Notes: generated by a model from the sequence alone, not told the origin. A stretch of 64,000 nucleotides of DNA from Motilibacter aurantiacus (GCF_011250645.1 NZ_JAANNO010000010.1:477-64476); one strand, 5' to 3'. Shown: positions 15,597-24,541, counted from the first letter of the stretch. Made by a program: numbers and translations.

Positions 15597-17974
15597 ACAA
15601 CCCACTCCTCGCCCAGTTCATCGCCGAGGCGGCGGACCTGCTCGCCGAGGTGGACCAGGGCCTGCTCCGCCTGGAGCAGGACCCGGGCGACGGCGACCTC
15701 GTCAACGCGGTCTTCCGGGCTGCCCACACGTTCAAGGGCTCGTCCGGCCTGTTCGACCTGCCGGAGCTGACGCGGCTGACCCACGCCGCCGAGGACCTGC
15801 TCGACGCGGTACGCAGCGGCGCGCTGGCGCTGAACGGCGACATGGTGGACGACCTGCTCGCCGCGTTCGACGCCGTACGCGCCTGGATCCCGGTCATCGA
15901 GGCCACCGGCAGCGCGCCCGCGGGTGCCGCCGCGACCGGCGAGAGCCTGGCCCGTCGGCTGCGCGCCCCGCTCGGCCCGTCCGGCGACAGCACGCCGGGT
16001 GGCGCGGTCCCCGGCACGGCGGCCCCCACCAGGCCGTCCGAGCTGCCGTCCGAGCTGCCCTCGGAGCTGCCGGCCTGGGTGCTGGGCCTGGGCGAGGAGA
16101 GGCTGCGCGGCCTGCTGCCGTGGCTGGAGGCCACCGGGGCGAGCATCCGCGCGCTCGACTACCGCCCCGACGCGGGCTGCTTCTTCCGCGGGGAGGACCC
16201 GCTGCACCTGGTCCGCCAGGTGCCCGCCCTGGAGCTGCTGGAGGTCGGCGTCCCCGCCGACCTGCCGCCCGTGGCCGACCTCGACGAGTACGAGAGCGTG
16301 CTGCGCTTCACTGCGCTCACCCGAGCCGCGATGCAGGAAGTTCGTTACGTCTTCCGCTACGTCCCCGACCAGGTCGAGGTCGTGGAGGTCACCGCCGAAG
16401 GCCTCGCCGGGCTGCTGGACCCTGCAGCCGTCAGGCCTTCGGAGCAGGGTGAGGAGGCGAGGGACACCGCACCGGCGACCGGTGACGCATCGGTCGCCGG
16501 TGCGGTCCTCACCGCGCAGCGGAAGGCCCTGAGCGGGGCGTTCACCCCCGCGACCAGGGCCTCCGCCGTCGCCGCCGCCGTCCGTGCCGCGGCCGCCGCC
16601 GGTCTCGACGCCGGGCCGCCGGACGAAGGGCTGGGCGACGCCGAGCTGCTGTCCTGGCTGGACGGGCTGGTGCAGGTGCAGGGTGACGCGACGTCCGCCG
16701 CTGTTCCCGCCCAGCGCACCGCGCCGCCCGGGGAGCAGAGCGCTCCGGCCGCCACGGCCGGTGACCCGGTCCCGGACGAGGCCGGCTCCGGGAGCCGCGT
16801 GCTGAAGATCGAGCAGGCCAAGGTGGACCGGCTGCTCGACCTGGTCGGCGAGCTCGTGGTGGCCAAGAACTCCCTGCCCTTCGTCGCTGCGGCGGCGGAG
16901 GAGGAGGGCCATCGGGCGCTCGCCCGGCGCATCAAGGACGAGTACGCCGTCGTCAGCCGGGTCAGCGAGGAGCTGCAGCAGGCCGTGATGGACGTCCGGA
17001 TGCTCCCGGTGGCCACGGCGTTCGCCAGGGCGCCCCGGCTCGTCCGGGACCTGTCGCGCAAGCTCGGCAAGCAGGTGCGCCTGGTCCAGGAGGGCGAGGA
17101 CACCGCGGCCGACAAGGACGTCATCGAGATGCTCGCCGAGCCGCTCGTGCACCTCGTCCGCAACAGCCTGGACCACGGCATCGAGTCGCCGGCCGACCGG
17201 GAGGCCGCCGGCAAGCCGGCGGAAGCGACCCTCGTCCTGCGTGCGGTGCCGGACGGCGACGCCGTCGTGGTGGAGGTGATCGACGACGGGCGAGGGATCG
17301 ACGTCGACAAGGTCCGCCGCAAGGCGTACGAGCGCGGCATCGTGGAGGAGGCCGCCCTGGAGTCGATGAGCGATGCACAGATCGCTGATCTCATCTTCGC
17401 CCCGGGATTCTCCACCGCAGATGCGATCTCCGACGTCTCCGGGCGCGGCGTGGGTATGGACGCCGTGCGCAGTGCCATCGAGCGGCTGGGTGGAAGCGTG
17501 GCGACGGACTCGCGCCCCGGCGAGGGCCTGACGATCCGGCTCCGGCTCCCGCTGACGATGGCGGTGTCCCGGGTCCTGCTGCTCACGGCCGGTGGTCAGC
17601 GCTTCGGCGTCCCGATCGACGACGTGGTCGAGACGGTCCGGGTCCCGTGGAGCGAGGTGACCCGCGTCGCGGGACGGCAGGTGCTCGTGCTGCGCGACGA
17701 GGTCGTGCCGCTCGCGTCCCTCGCGGGCCTGCTCGACCTGCCCGCCGGGGAGCGTCGGGACGAGGTCAGCGTGCTCGTCGTCCGCACGACGACGGGCCCG
17801 CTGGGGATCCTCGTGGACCGGTTCCACCAGAACACCGACGTCATCCTCAAGCCGCTCGATGGGCTGCTGGCCGGCACTCCCGGCTACTGCGGCACGGCCT
17901 TGCTCGGTGACGGCCTCGTACTGCTCGTGCTCGACGTGAAGGAGTTGAACAACCGTGCCGCTGCAGCTGGGTAG
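15593..17974 (+). CDS. cheA: Chemotaxis histidine kinase CheA
   Basis: 793 aa from GTG 15593, chosen because it overlaps the cheY stop as GTGA (another GTG lies 12 bases upstream). P1/Hpt holds H45 in AAHTFKGSSG. A diverged P2-like region spans about 160-290. The dimerisation helix starts at VDRLLDLVGELVVAKNSL near 415. The HATPase domain has N (HLVRNSLDHGIE), G1 (DDGRGID) and G2 (GRGVGMD) boxes. The C-terminal CheW-like P5 domain spans about 650-785. It phosphorylates CheY and CheB under receptor control. Long Ala/Pro-rich linkers separate the domains. Confidence 0.95.
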   Translation: MNNPLLAQFIAEAADLLAEVDQGLLRLEQDPGDGDLVNAVFRAAHTFKGSSGLFDLPELTRLTHAAEDLLDAVRSGALALNGDMVDDLLAAFDAVRAWIPVIEATGSAPAGAAATGESLARRLRAPLGPSGDSTPGGAVPGTAAPTRPSELPSELPSELPAWVLGLGEERLRGLLPWLEATGASIRALDYRPDAGCFFRGEDPLHLVRQVPALELLEVGVPADLPPVADLDEYESVLRFTALTRAAMQEVRYVFRYVPDQVEVVEVTAEGLAGLLDPAAVRPSEQGEEARDTAPATGDASVAGAVLTAQRKALSGAFTPATRASAVAAAVRAAAAAGLDAGPPDEGLGDAELLSWLDGLVQVQGDATSAAVPAQRTAPPGEQSAPAATAGDPVPDEAGSGSRVLKIEQAKVDRLLDLVGELVVAKNSLPFVAAAAEEEGHRALARRIKDEYAVVSRVSEELQQAVMDVRMLPVATAFARAPRLVRDLSRKLGKQVRLVQEGEDTAADKDVIEMLAEPLVHLVRNSLDHGIESPADREAAGKPAEATLVLRAVPDGDAVVVEVIDDGRGIDVDKVRRKAYERGIVEEAALESMSDAQIADLIFAPGFSTADAISDVSGRGVGMDAVRSAIERLGGSVATDSRPGEGLTIRLRLPLTMAVSRVLLLTAGGQRFGVPIDDVVETVRVPWSEVTRVAGRQVLVLRDEVVPLASLAGLLDLPAGERRDEVSVLVVRTTTGPLGILVDRFHQNTDVILKPLDGLLAGTPGYCGTALLGDGLVLLVLDVKELNNRAAAAG

Positions 17975-18248
17975 CCGTACCGCCGTCCTGGAGGGCGTTC
18001 TCACCGTCGAGGAGGCCGAGCCGTTGGCGGCCTGGCTCCGCGAGACCCCCGGGGCGCGCGTGAACCTGCGGAACTGCACGCATCTGCACACGGCCGGGCT
18101 CCAGGCATTGCTGGCTGCGCGCGTAAAGGTGAGCGTCCCGCCGGTCGATGAATTCCTCAGGGCCTGGGTCGCGCCGCTGCTCGAGCGTTCTGCCACCTCC
18201 CCGGACACCCCGAAGCCCCGCGACGACTCTGCGAAGGAAACACCATGA
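17955..18248 (+). CDS. STAS-domain-like protein in the chemotaxis operon
   Basis: 97 aa. The segment PGARVNLRNCTHLHTAGLQALLAAR has the strand-turn-helix pattern of STAS domains, in which a Ser or Thr at the helix start can be phosphorylated (here Thr of HTAG). The C-terminal tail is polar and Pro-rich. GTG at 17955 overlaps the cheA 3' end by 20 bases, and its stop overlaps the next cheY start (ATGA). Small STAS proteins occur in chemotaxis operons of several phyla; their role is not clear. The domain is short, so the call is moderate. Confidence 0.65.
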   Translation: MPLQLGSRTAVLEGVLTVEEAEPLAAWLRETPGARVNLRNCTHLHTAGLQALLAARVKVSVPPVDEFLRAWVAPLLERSATSPDTPKPRDDSAKETP

Positions 18249-18613
18249 AGACCGTCATGCTCGTCGACGACTCCCCCACGATGCTCATGAGCATCAAGTC
18301 CGTGCTCACGAAGGCCGGCCTGTCCGTCGAGACGGCGAAGGACGGCCAGGACGCGCTGGACCAGATCAAGAAGGGCCTCAAGCCCAACCTCGTGATCAGT
18401 GACGTCAACATGCCGCGCCTCGACGGCATCTCCTTCGTCCGGGAGGCACGCAAGGCCGGGCTGCGCTTCGTCCCGATCCTCATGCTGACGACCGAGTCCG
18501 AGCAGTCCAAGCGCGAGGAGGCCAAGAAGGCCGGCGCCACCGGATGGCTCGTCAAGCCCGTGCAGCCGGACGCCCTGCTCGGCGTCGTCCGCCAGGTCCT
18601 TCCCGGAGCGTGA
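18245..18613 (+). CDS. cheY: CheY response regulator (second copy)
   Basis: 122 aa, a compact CheY: VDDSPTM near residue 8, phosphoacceptor D53 in ISDVNMPRLDG, MLTTESE (Thr) and WLVKPVQP (Lys). Its length and simplicity are those of motor-binding CheY, so it may be the main output while the longer first copy acts as a sink. This division is inference. It overlaps the STAS gene stop by four bases; the next gene begins three bases after its stop. Confidence 0.93.
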   Translation: MKTVMLVDDSPTMLMSIKSVLTKAGLSVETAKDGQDALDQIKKGLKPNLVISDVNMPRLDGISFVREARKAGLRFVPILMLTTESEQSKREEAKKAGATGWLVKPVQPDALLGVVRQVLPGA

Positions 18614-18616
18614 GCG

Positions 18617-19630
18617 ATGCGCTGGCCATGGCAGGAGCCCCAGGGCGCCCGGTCCCCGGACCTCCCCGACACCACTGAGGTGGCGCGCGTCCTCGAAGCC
18701 GCGCAGCCGCTGATCGACGTCGTCTCCGCGCAGCTGCGCGACGTCGTGACCCACACCGAGGACGCCGCCTTCGGCGTCATGAACGGGGCGCAGGACGCCG
18801 ACAGCGAGGCCGAGGCACTCTCGGCCTTCGCCCGCGATCTCGCGCAGCGGACCGGCGAGGACGCCGAGCGGGTCGCCACGGCCACGCGGACCAACGCCGA
18901 GTCGGTCGAACAGCTCGTGGCGCTCGTCAGCGAGCGGGACCGCGCGCTCCTGGGCCTGGTCGAGGAGGTGCGCGGGCTCGACCGGTACGTGGCGGCCATC
19001 GCCGAGGTCGCGCGGGCCACCACGATCCTGGCCCTCAACGCGAAGATCGAGGCGGTGCGGGCCGGCGCGGCAGGGCAGGGCTTCTCCGTCGTCGCCGACG
19101 AGGTGCGCGAGCTCTCGCGCGAGTCGGCGGCGGCGGCCGAGGACATCCGGCAGGGCATCTCCCGGGTGACGGGCCTCATCGAGCAGCGCCTGGGCAGCGA
19201 CGCGGCGAGCGCGTCGAGCTCGGCGGCGATCAACGCCCGGCTGGAGGCGATCGCGGAGGCCCAGCACGACATGGCCTCGATGCTCACCGAGACCGTGGCC
19301 GGGACCCGGTCGGCCGTGGAGCAGGTGGAGGCGTCGGCCGAGTCCCTCAGCGCGCGGACGAACGGCATCCTCGCGCAGACCCAGTTCCAGGACATCACCC
19401 GGCAGACGGTCGAGGCCGTGATCGGGGCCCTGACCGGGCTCGGCGGGCGCGTGACCACGGTGGTCGGGCACCTGCGGGGAGAAGCGGACGCGGCCGCGGT
19501 GCGCGGCCTGGAGGACGCGGTGGACGCCCTCTCCACGACGTACGTGTCGCAGCGGCAGCGCGCGGTGCACGCGTCGGCCTCCGGAGCCGCGTCCGGCACG
19601 GCGAGCGCGCCGGCGATCGAGCTCTTCTGA
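18617..19630 (+). CDS. Soluble chemoreceptor with CheZ-like phosphatase motif
   Basis: 337 aa, no membrane segment. A receptor tip is at about 130-170 ([17 protein letters not shown], then [15 protein letters not shown]). Near the C-terminus lies [10 protein letters not shown], in which D259 and Q263 keep the D-x3-Q spacing of the CheZ active site (the segment containing FQDLTGQ in enteric CheZ). The operon has no separate cheZ, cheC or cheX. The protein may therefore both signal to CheA and speed up CheY-P dephosphorylation. Last gene of the che operon. Confidence 0.82.
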   Translation: MRWPWQEPQGARSPDLPDTTEVARVLEAAQPLIDVVSAQLRDVVTHTEDAAFGVMNGAQDADSEAEALSAFARDLAQRTGEDAERVATATRTNAESVEQLVALVSERDRALLGLVEEVRGLDRYVAAIAEVARATTILALNAKIEAVRAGAAGQGFSVVADEVRELSRESAAAAEDIRQGISRVTGLIEQRLGSDAASASSSAAINARLEAIAEAQHDMASMLTETVAGTRSAVEQVEASAESLSARTNGILAQTQFQDITRQTVEAVIGALTGLGGRVTTVVGHLRGEADAAAVRGLEDAVDALSTTYVSQRQRAVHASASGAASGTASAPAIELF

Positions 19631-19674
19631 GCCGCCGGGCCGGCGAGCCGCGCTCCTCGTTGTCCAGGCGGGAA

Positions 19675-19714
19675 CAAAGTCGCTCACGCAAAGTGCTCAG
19701 CAAGTTACTAGAAT
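19675..19714 (+). promoter_or_regulatory. Possible promoter and direct repeat before the GAF-GGDEF-EAL gene
   Basis: A good -10 hexamer TAGAAT lies at 19709-19714. Upstream, CAAAGTCGCTCA (19675-19686) is nearly repeated as CAAAGTGCTCA (19689-19699), one helical turn and a third apart. No clear -35 is seen, so an activator binding the repeats would make sense. Confidence 0.3.
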
Positions 19715-19840
19715 GGTCGACCTGGGGTTGCGGGCACCGGCTGACGGTGCTCGATCGGGGCGGGCGGGCAGGACTGCTGCGGGGGCTCCGACCGCCCCCG
19801 CCAAGCGCGGCCGTGGCCTACGCGAAGAGATGGGGAGAGC

Positions 19841-22225
19841 ATGCCGCCGAGCAGCGTGACCGACCCGGACGCCACCTCGAGCGCGCCCGCGCGGCCGACG
19901 CGGGAGGCCGCTGCGCCGCTGCACGCGCTGCTCGAGTGCGCCGAACGCAGTGCGGCGGTGGAGCGGGCGCTGCTGCACGCGGGCAGCCGCAGCGCTGACC
20001 TCGACGCCTTCGCCCGGCTCGCCGCCGAGGTGGGCGGCACCGAGATCGGGCTGGTCAGCCTGATCTCCTCGCGCGGACAGGCCTACGTGGGGCGCAGCGA
20101 CCGAGCGCTGCCGGAGAGCCTCGCGGTGCCCGCCGCGCTCGTCCAGTGCACCGCGGTGGTGTCCTCGGGCGACACCGTGGTCGTGCCGGACGTGCCGGCC
20201 CACCCCACCTTCGGCGCCCATCCCGCGGCCCGGGCCGGCCTGCTCGGCTACTACGCCGGCGCCCCCGTCGTGGACGAGGACGGGCAGGTGCTCGGCGCGG
20301 TGTGCGCCATCGACCCCTCGCCGCGCGCAGGGGCCAGCCCGCGCCAGCTCGCGGCGCTGCGGGACGTCGCGGCCGAGGTGTCGGCGCTGCTCACGCTCGC
20401 CCGCCGCGAGGCCGAGCAGGCCGCCCAGGCACGGGTGCTCGCGGCTGTGGCGGCCGACGAGCCGCTGGCCACGAGCCTCACCCTGCTCGCCTCCGAGCTC
20501 GAGCAGTTGATCGCGGGCGGTGTGGCCTGCTCGGTGATGCTGGTGGACGACGACCGCGCGGTGCTGCGCGTCGGGGCCGCCCCCACCTTCCCGGCCGACG
20601 TCGTCGAGCTCCTCGACGGGCTGCCCATCGGCCCGGGCAACGGCGCGTGCGGGGAGGCGGCGTACACCGGGCAGTCGGCGTCGATCGTCGACGGGGTCGA
20701 CTACCCGGACGACTTCGTCCGCAGCCTGCTCGCCCAGGTCGGCATGCGCGCCGTCGCCTCGATGCCCGTGCTGACCTCGGACGGCTCGGCCGTGCTCGGC
20801 GCCTTCGCGGTCTACCGCCGCCACCCCGGCGTGCCGAGCCGCTACGAGTGGTCCCTGCTGAGCAGCTTCCGCGACCTCACCCGGCTCGTCGTGGAGCAGT
20901 CGCGCGCCCGGGACCGGCTGACCGAGCTGGCCACCCGTGACACCGTCACCGGCCTGCTCAATCGCAGCGCGTTCCTGCAGCAGGCCGAGCAGGCGCTGCG
21001 CACGCCCCCGGTCCCGGGGCGCGAGCACGTGCTGCTGTTCTGCGACATCGACCACTTCAAGCTCGTCAACGACACCCGCGGGCACGCGGCGGGTGACGCC
21101 TACCTGCGGGCCGCCGCCGACGCGCTGTCGGAACGGCTGCGGCCGGGTGACCTCGCCTGCCGGTACGCCGGCGACGCCTTCACCATCCTCGCCCGGGACG
21201 TGCCCAGCGGGGCGGTCCAGGCCCTCGCCGACCGCGCCGTCTCGGCGTTCGCGGTCCCGGTCACGGTCGCCGGCCACGACCTGCGGCTCACGGCGAGCGT
21301 GGGCGCCGCCGGCAGCGCGGTGACCGGCACCTCCGTCGGCGCGCTGCTCATCGACTCCGACCTGGCGATGCACGAGGCCAAGGCCGCCGGCCGCTCCCGG
21401 GCGATCGTCTGCGACGCCTCGCTGCGCGACCGGTCGCACGCCGACAACGACCTGGCGCTCGCCCTGCGCGACGCCATCGCGGCCGGGGAGCTCGAGGTGG
21501 CGTACCAGCCCGAGATCGACATCGCCACCGGCCGGCTGATCGGGCTCGAGGCGCTCGCCCGGTGGAACCGGCCAGGCCACGGCTTCGTGAGCCCCGGCGT
21601 CTTCATCCCGCTGGCCGAGCAGTCAGGGCTCATCGAGCAGCTGGGCCGGTCGGTCCTGACCCGCGCGCTGCTCGACCTCGCCGCCTGGCGGGAGGAGTTC
21701 TGGGCCGCGCGGGACCTGAGGGTCTGGGTCAACGTCTCGGCCCGGCAGCTGGACGGGGCGCACTTCGCGCACGAGGTCGACCGGCTGCTCCGGCGGGCGG
21801 GCCTGCCGGCGTCGGCGCTGGGGCTCGAGGTCACCGAGAGCGCGGTCCTCGGGGACGGGACCGCGACCCTGGAGGCGTTGCGTGCACGTGGCCTGCGGGT
21901 CGCCATCGACGACTTCGGCACGGGCTACTCGAGCCTCGGGGCGCTCAGCGAGCTTCCCGTCGACGTGCTGAAGGTCGACCGCTCGTTCGTCATGCGGCTC
22001 GACACCGAGAACTCGGGGCTGCAGATCGTCACGGCCATCCTCGCGATGGCGAGGGCGCTCGGCCTGTCCGTCGTGGCCGAGGGCATCGAGACCGACGCGC
22101 AGCTGGCCGCCCTCGCGTCGCTGGGGTGCGAGGTCGGTCAGGGCTACCTGCTCGGCCGGCCGCAGCCGGCCGCGGCGATCGCAGCCCTGCTCGGGGACCG
22201 GCAGCAGGCTGCCCTGGCCGGCTGA
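19841..22225 (+). CDS. GAF-GAF-GGDEF-EAL cyclic-di-GMP phosphodiesterase
   Basis: 794 aa. Two GAF sensor domains (about 35-190 and 200-355) precede a GGDEF domain (about 365-525) whose motif reads AGDAF, losing the catalytic Glu, although an RxxD site remains. The EAL domain (about 545-785) keeps EALARW, NVSARQL, EVTES, DDFGTGYSSL, KVDRSF, EGIET and GQGYLLG, and should be an active phosphodiesterase. The cyclase-like domain probably only regulates it. ATG 19841 has GGGGAG upstream. It follows the che operon by 210 bases and in the same direction, linking cyclic-di-GMP turnover to the motility locus. Confidence 0.92.
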   Translation: MPPSSVTDPDATSSAPARPTREAAAPLHALLECAERSAAVERALLHAGSRSADLDAFARLAAEVGGTEIGLVSLISSRGQAYVGRSDRALPESLAVPAALVQCTAVVSSGDTVVVPDVPAHPTFGAHPAARAGLLGYYAGAPVVDEDGQVLGAVCAIDPSPRAGASPRQLAALRDVAAEVSALLTLARREAEQAAQARVLAAVAADEPLATSLTLLASELEQLIAGGVACSVMLVDDDRAVLRVGAAPTFPADVVELLDGLPIGPGNGACGEAAYTGQSASIVDGVDYPDDFVRSLLAQVGMRAVASMPVLTSDGSAVLGAFAVYRRHPGVPSRYEWSLLSSFRDLTRLVVEQSRARDRLTELATRDTVTGLLNRSAFLQQAEQALRTPPVPGREHVLLFCDIDHFKLVNDTRGHAAGDAYLRAAADALSERLRPGDLACRYAGDAFTILARDVPSGAVQALADRAVSAFAVPVTVAGHDLRLTASVGAAGSAVTGTSVGALLIDSDLAMHEAKAAGRSRAIVCDASLRDRSHADNDLALALRDAIAAGELEVAYQPEIDIATGRLIGLEALARWNRPGHGFVSPGVFIPLAEQSGLIEQLGRSVLTRALLDLAAWREEFWAARDLRVWVNVSARQLDGAHFAHEVDRLLRRAGLPASALGLEVTESAVLGDGTATLEALRARGLRVAIDDFGTGYSSLGALSELPVDVLKVDRSFVMRLDTENSGLQIVTAILAMARALGLSVVAEGIETDAQLAALASLGCEVGQGYLLGRPQPAAAIAALLGDRQQAALAG

Positions 22226-22236
22226 CGAGGCCTGCC

Positions 22237-22680
22237 ATGCTCGGTGTCGTGGCCGCCCACGACACCGCTCACCCCGCCGCAAGCCCCCCGGCCGACAGCG
22301 TCCCCCCGACGGCACCGGAGCTCGCAGGGGTGCTCGCCGAGCTACGGGACCGCGAGCCGCTCTTCCACCGGCCCGAGCTCGGCGTCGCCGAGCAGGACCT
22401 CGAGCGCCAGCTCGCGCCCGACTTCTTCGAGGTCGGGGCCTCGGGCCGGCGCTACGGACGTCAGCACGTCAAGCGGGCCCTGCTCGAGCGGTACGCCGCG
22501 GGCGGGGACGACCCGTGGGAGACGTCCGGGTTCCACTGCCGCGAGCTCGGCCCGGGCACCTACCTGCTGACGTACACCCTGCGTCAGGGCGACCGCGTCA
22601 CCCGGCGGTCGACGGTCTGGCGACGCGCCGGGGGCAGCTGGCAGGTGCTCTACCACCAGGGCACGCCGGTCAGCGGCTGA
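22237..22680 (+). CDS. DUF4440/NTF2-like protein
   Basis: 147 aa from ATG 22237. The segments LRDREPLFHRPELG, FFEVGASGRRYGRQHV and the closing RRSTVWRRAGGSWQVLYHQGTP are those of DUF4440 proteins with the SnoaL/NTF2 cone fold. The function is unknown. A GTG at 22249 with CATGCT upstream is a possible leaderless start that would remove four residues. It is convergent with the next gene, three bases apart. Confidence 0.78.
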   Translation: MLGVVAAHDTAHPAASPPADSVPPTAPELAGVLAELRDREPLFHRPELGVAEQDLERQLAPDFFEVGASGRRYGRQHVKRALLERYAAGGDDPWETSGFHCRELGPGTYLLTYTLRQGDRVTRRSTVWRRAGGSWQVLYHQGTPVSG

Positions 22681-22683
22681 GCG

Positions 22684-23112
22684 CTAGCCGACGAAGATGC
22701 AGAACGGGTGGCCCGCCGGGTCGGCGTAGACGTACAGCGGCTCGTCGATGTCGGCCGCCCGGTCGAGCAGCAGGCGGGCGCCCAGGGTCAGGGCCCGCTT
22801 GTGCTGCACGAGCAGCTCCGAGCCGGACGGCACGGTGAGGTCGAGGTGGAGCTGCTGCGGCACCTCGCCCTCGGGCCACGTGGCGCGGGGCAGGCGCGGC
22901 ACCTGTTGGAAGGCGAGCCGGACGCCGGCCCCGACGAGGACGAGCCAGTCCGCGTCGTCGGGCTCCCCCTCCGCCGGTGGCTCGTCCCCGGGCCGGTAGC
23001 GCAGCCCCAGCAGCTGGCGGTAGAACTCGGCGAGCGCCCGGGCGTCCTCGCAGTCGAGGACGGTCGACTGCAGGGTCGGGACGCTCTGCTCGGGGGTCGG
23101 CTGCGCGCTCAC
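22684..23112 (-). CDS. VOC/glyoxalase-fold protein
   Basis: 142 aa. The vicinal-oxygen-chelate pattern is seen: LDCEDARALAEFYRQLLGL at the start, then HLDLTV in the middle and YADPAGHPFCIFV at the end. This matches the glyoxalase/bleomycin-resistance superfamily in the small Cys-ending actinobacterial group. The GTG start at 23112 has GGAGG six bases upstream; a longer frame lacks such a site. The substrate is unknown. Confidence 0.85.
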   Translation of the reverse strand: MSAQPTPEQSVPTLQSTVLDCEDARALAEFYRQLLGLRYRPGDEPPAEGEPDDADWLVLVGAGVRLAFQQVPRLPRATWPEGEVPQQLHLDLTVPSGSELLVQHKRALTLGARLLLDRAADIDEPLYVYADPAGHPFCIFVG

Positions 23113-23201
23113 TCGGCACCTCCACGTCGTCGTCGACAGGGCCATGCTGGCGTACGCACCCCGCCGGCGTCACGGGCTGCCGGCCGACAGGGCGCGGCCG
23201 G

Positions 23202-23768
23202 TCAGCGGGCTGCCTCGTAGACGAGCTTGGTGACGCCGTTCCCGTAGGTCTCGGACTCGCGCACCCGGAGCAGCTGCTTGTCCTTGTCCGCGGTGCTGAA
23301 CAGCCGCTTGCCGGCGCCGAGAAGCACCGGGAAGACGAGCAGGTGGTAGCGGTCGACGAGGCCCGCGTCGGTCAGCGAGCGGGCCAGGGTCGCGCTGCCG
23401 TGCACTGCGATCGGGCCGCCCTCGGTCTCCTTGAGCGCCGCCACGTCGTCGAGCGAGCGCAGGATCGTCGCCGGCCAGCGCTCGTCATCCTCGTCCAGCG
23501 TGGTCGAGACGACGTAGCGCGGCATCGCGTTGTAGCCGGCGAACTCCTCGGTCATCGTCGGCCACACCGGCGCGAACGCCTCGTAGCTCACCCGGCCGAG
23601 GAGCAGTGCGGTCGTCTCCTCCTGTTCGCGTCCCTTGATCTCGTACGCCGCCTCGTCGAACTCGATGTCCTGGAAGGTCCAGCCGCTGTTCCGGTATCCG
23701 GGCTCACCGCCGGGGGCCTCGACGACGCCGTCGAGCGACATGAAAGCGGTGACGATGAGGGTTCGCAC
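23202..23768 (-). CDS. Dihydrofolate reductase/RibD C-terminal family protein
   Basis: 188 aa. It begins VRTLIVTAFMSLDGVVEAP and contains LLLGRVSYEAFAPVWP, YVVSTTL, AVHGSATLARSL and LLVFPVLLGAGKRLF, the standard motifs of the RibD-C/DHFR-like family, which bind NADPH. Stand-alone members in actinobacteria are mostly uncharacterised reductases. GTG 23768 has a clear GGAGGAG site. Confidence 0.88.
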   Translation of the reverse strand: MRTLIVTAFMSLDGVVEAPGGEPGYRNSGWTFQDIEFDEAAYEIKGREQEETTALLLGRVSYEAFAPVWPTMTEEFAGYNAMPRYVVSTTLDEDDERWPATILRSLDDVAALKETEGGPIAVHGSATLARSLTDAGLVDRYHLLVFPVLLGAGKRLFSTADKDKQLLRVRESETYGNGVTKLVYEAAR

Positions 23769-23942
23769 GGTTCTCCTCCGCATTCTGCGTCCGCGCAATC
23801 GGCGCGCGGCTCCGGGAGGCACTGTCTCGCATTCGCCCCTGGCGCCGCACCCGCCGGCCCCCGGTCGGCGCGCGTGCGCGGGAGACGCGCTCGCAGCGCA
23901 CCCCGGCACGGCACCGAAAGATTTGCGTAAGGACCGAGCCCG

Positions 23943-24163
23943 GTGACCGCGCACCTGGCGACCACTAGCGTTCGGGTCCTGAGGGCCGATACGGCCCGAG
24001 GAGCGGGAGGCCGGCCGGGGCCTGCGCATTGCGCGGGAATTCTCCGGTCGCACAACCGAGGTTGAGCCACGCCGAGGGGGCGGCGTGTGCCTGCCGGGCC
24101 GACCGGCTCGATCGTGAGCTTCCCGCTGCGGATGCGCTATCGCTCACCGGAAGGCAGAGATCG
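23943..24163 (+). promoter_or_regulatory. Candidate promoter and long leader of the PKD-protein gene
   Basis: GTGACC (23943-23948) and TAGCGT (23966-23971) are separated by 17 bases, the right spacing for a housekeeping-type promoter. It would leave an untranslated leader of roughly 185 bases, rich in G and C and able to fold. I could not match it to a known riboswitch. Between 23769 and 23942 nothing else is seen apart from the divergent gene's upstream region. Confidence 0.35.
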
Positions 24164-24541
24164 ATGTCCAGAATTCTGACGCGAACGGCAGCCCTGGGGT
24201 CGGCCGCCGCACTGGCCGGTGCGGCCGTGGTGGGGTCGGCAGCACCGGCCCATGCTGCGCCGGACGTCATGGGAACGACGCTCACGGCGAAGGCGGGGGT
24301 GATGTTCGGGGCGTCCCTGGCGACCGTCTCGTCCTACTCCGGCCCCCGCGCCGGGATGTCGGCGCTGATCCACTGGGGCGACGACACGATGACGACGGCC
24401 GGCACCCTCGCGGGCCCGGCTGGCGCGCCGGGCGTGTTCGGGGCCCACCGCTACACCGCGCCCGGCACGTACACGGTGTCGGTCCTCGTCGCCGACGCGT
24501 CCGGCGTACGGGCGGTGACGTCCACGGTCACGGTCGGCTGA
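24164..24541 (+). CDS. Secreted PKD-like domain protein
   Basis: 125 aa. A signal peptide is clear (basic start SRILTRT, hydrophobic core, cleavage after AHA near residue 31). The rest is one small beta-sandwich of the PKD type, with SALIHWGDDT and GAHRYTAPGTYTVSVLVADASG. ATG 24164 has GGAAGG upstream. The protein is a free extracellular domain with no anchor. Its role is unknown; a surface or matrix function is possible. Confidence 0.75.
   Translation: MSRILTRTAALGSAAALAGAAVVGSAAPAHAAPDVMGTTLTAKAGVMFGASLATVSSYSGPRAGMSALIHWGDDTMTTAGTLAGPAGAPGVFGAHRYTAPGTYTVSVLVADASGVRAVTSTVTVG

Noticed and set aside
15506-19687. A 1393-codon minus-strand frame across the chemotaxis genes
   Set aside because: It is the mirror of cheA, cheY and the receptor genes, without start signals or protein-like composition.
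23972-24163. Possible cyclic-di-AMP riboswitch before the secreted PKD gene
   Set aside because: Such switches often precede secreted wall proteins in actinobacteria, but the conserved blocks could not be found in this leader.
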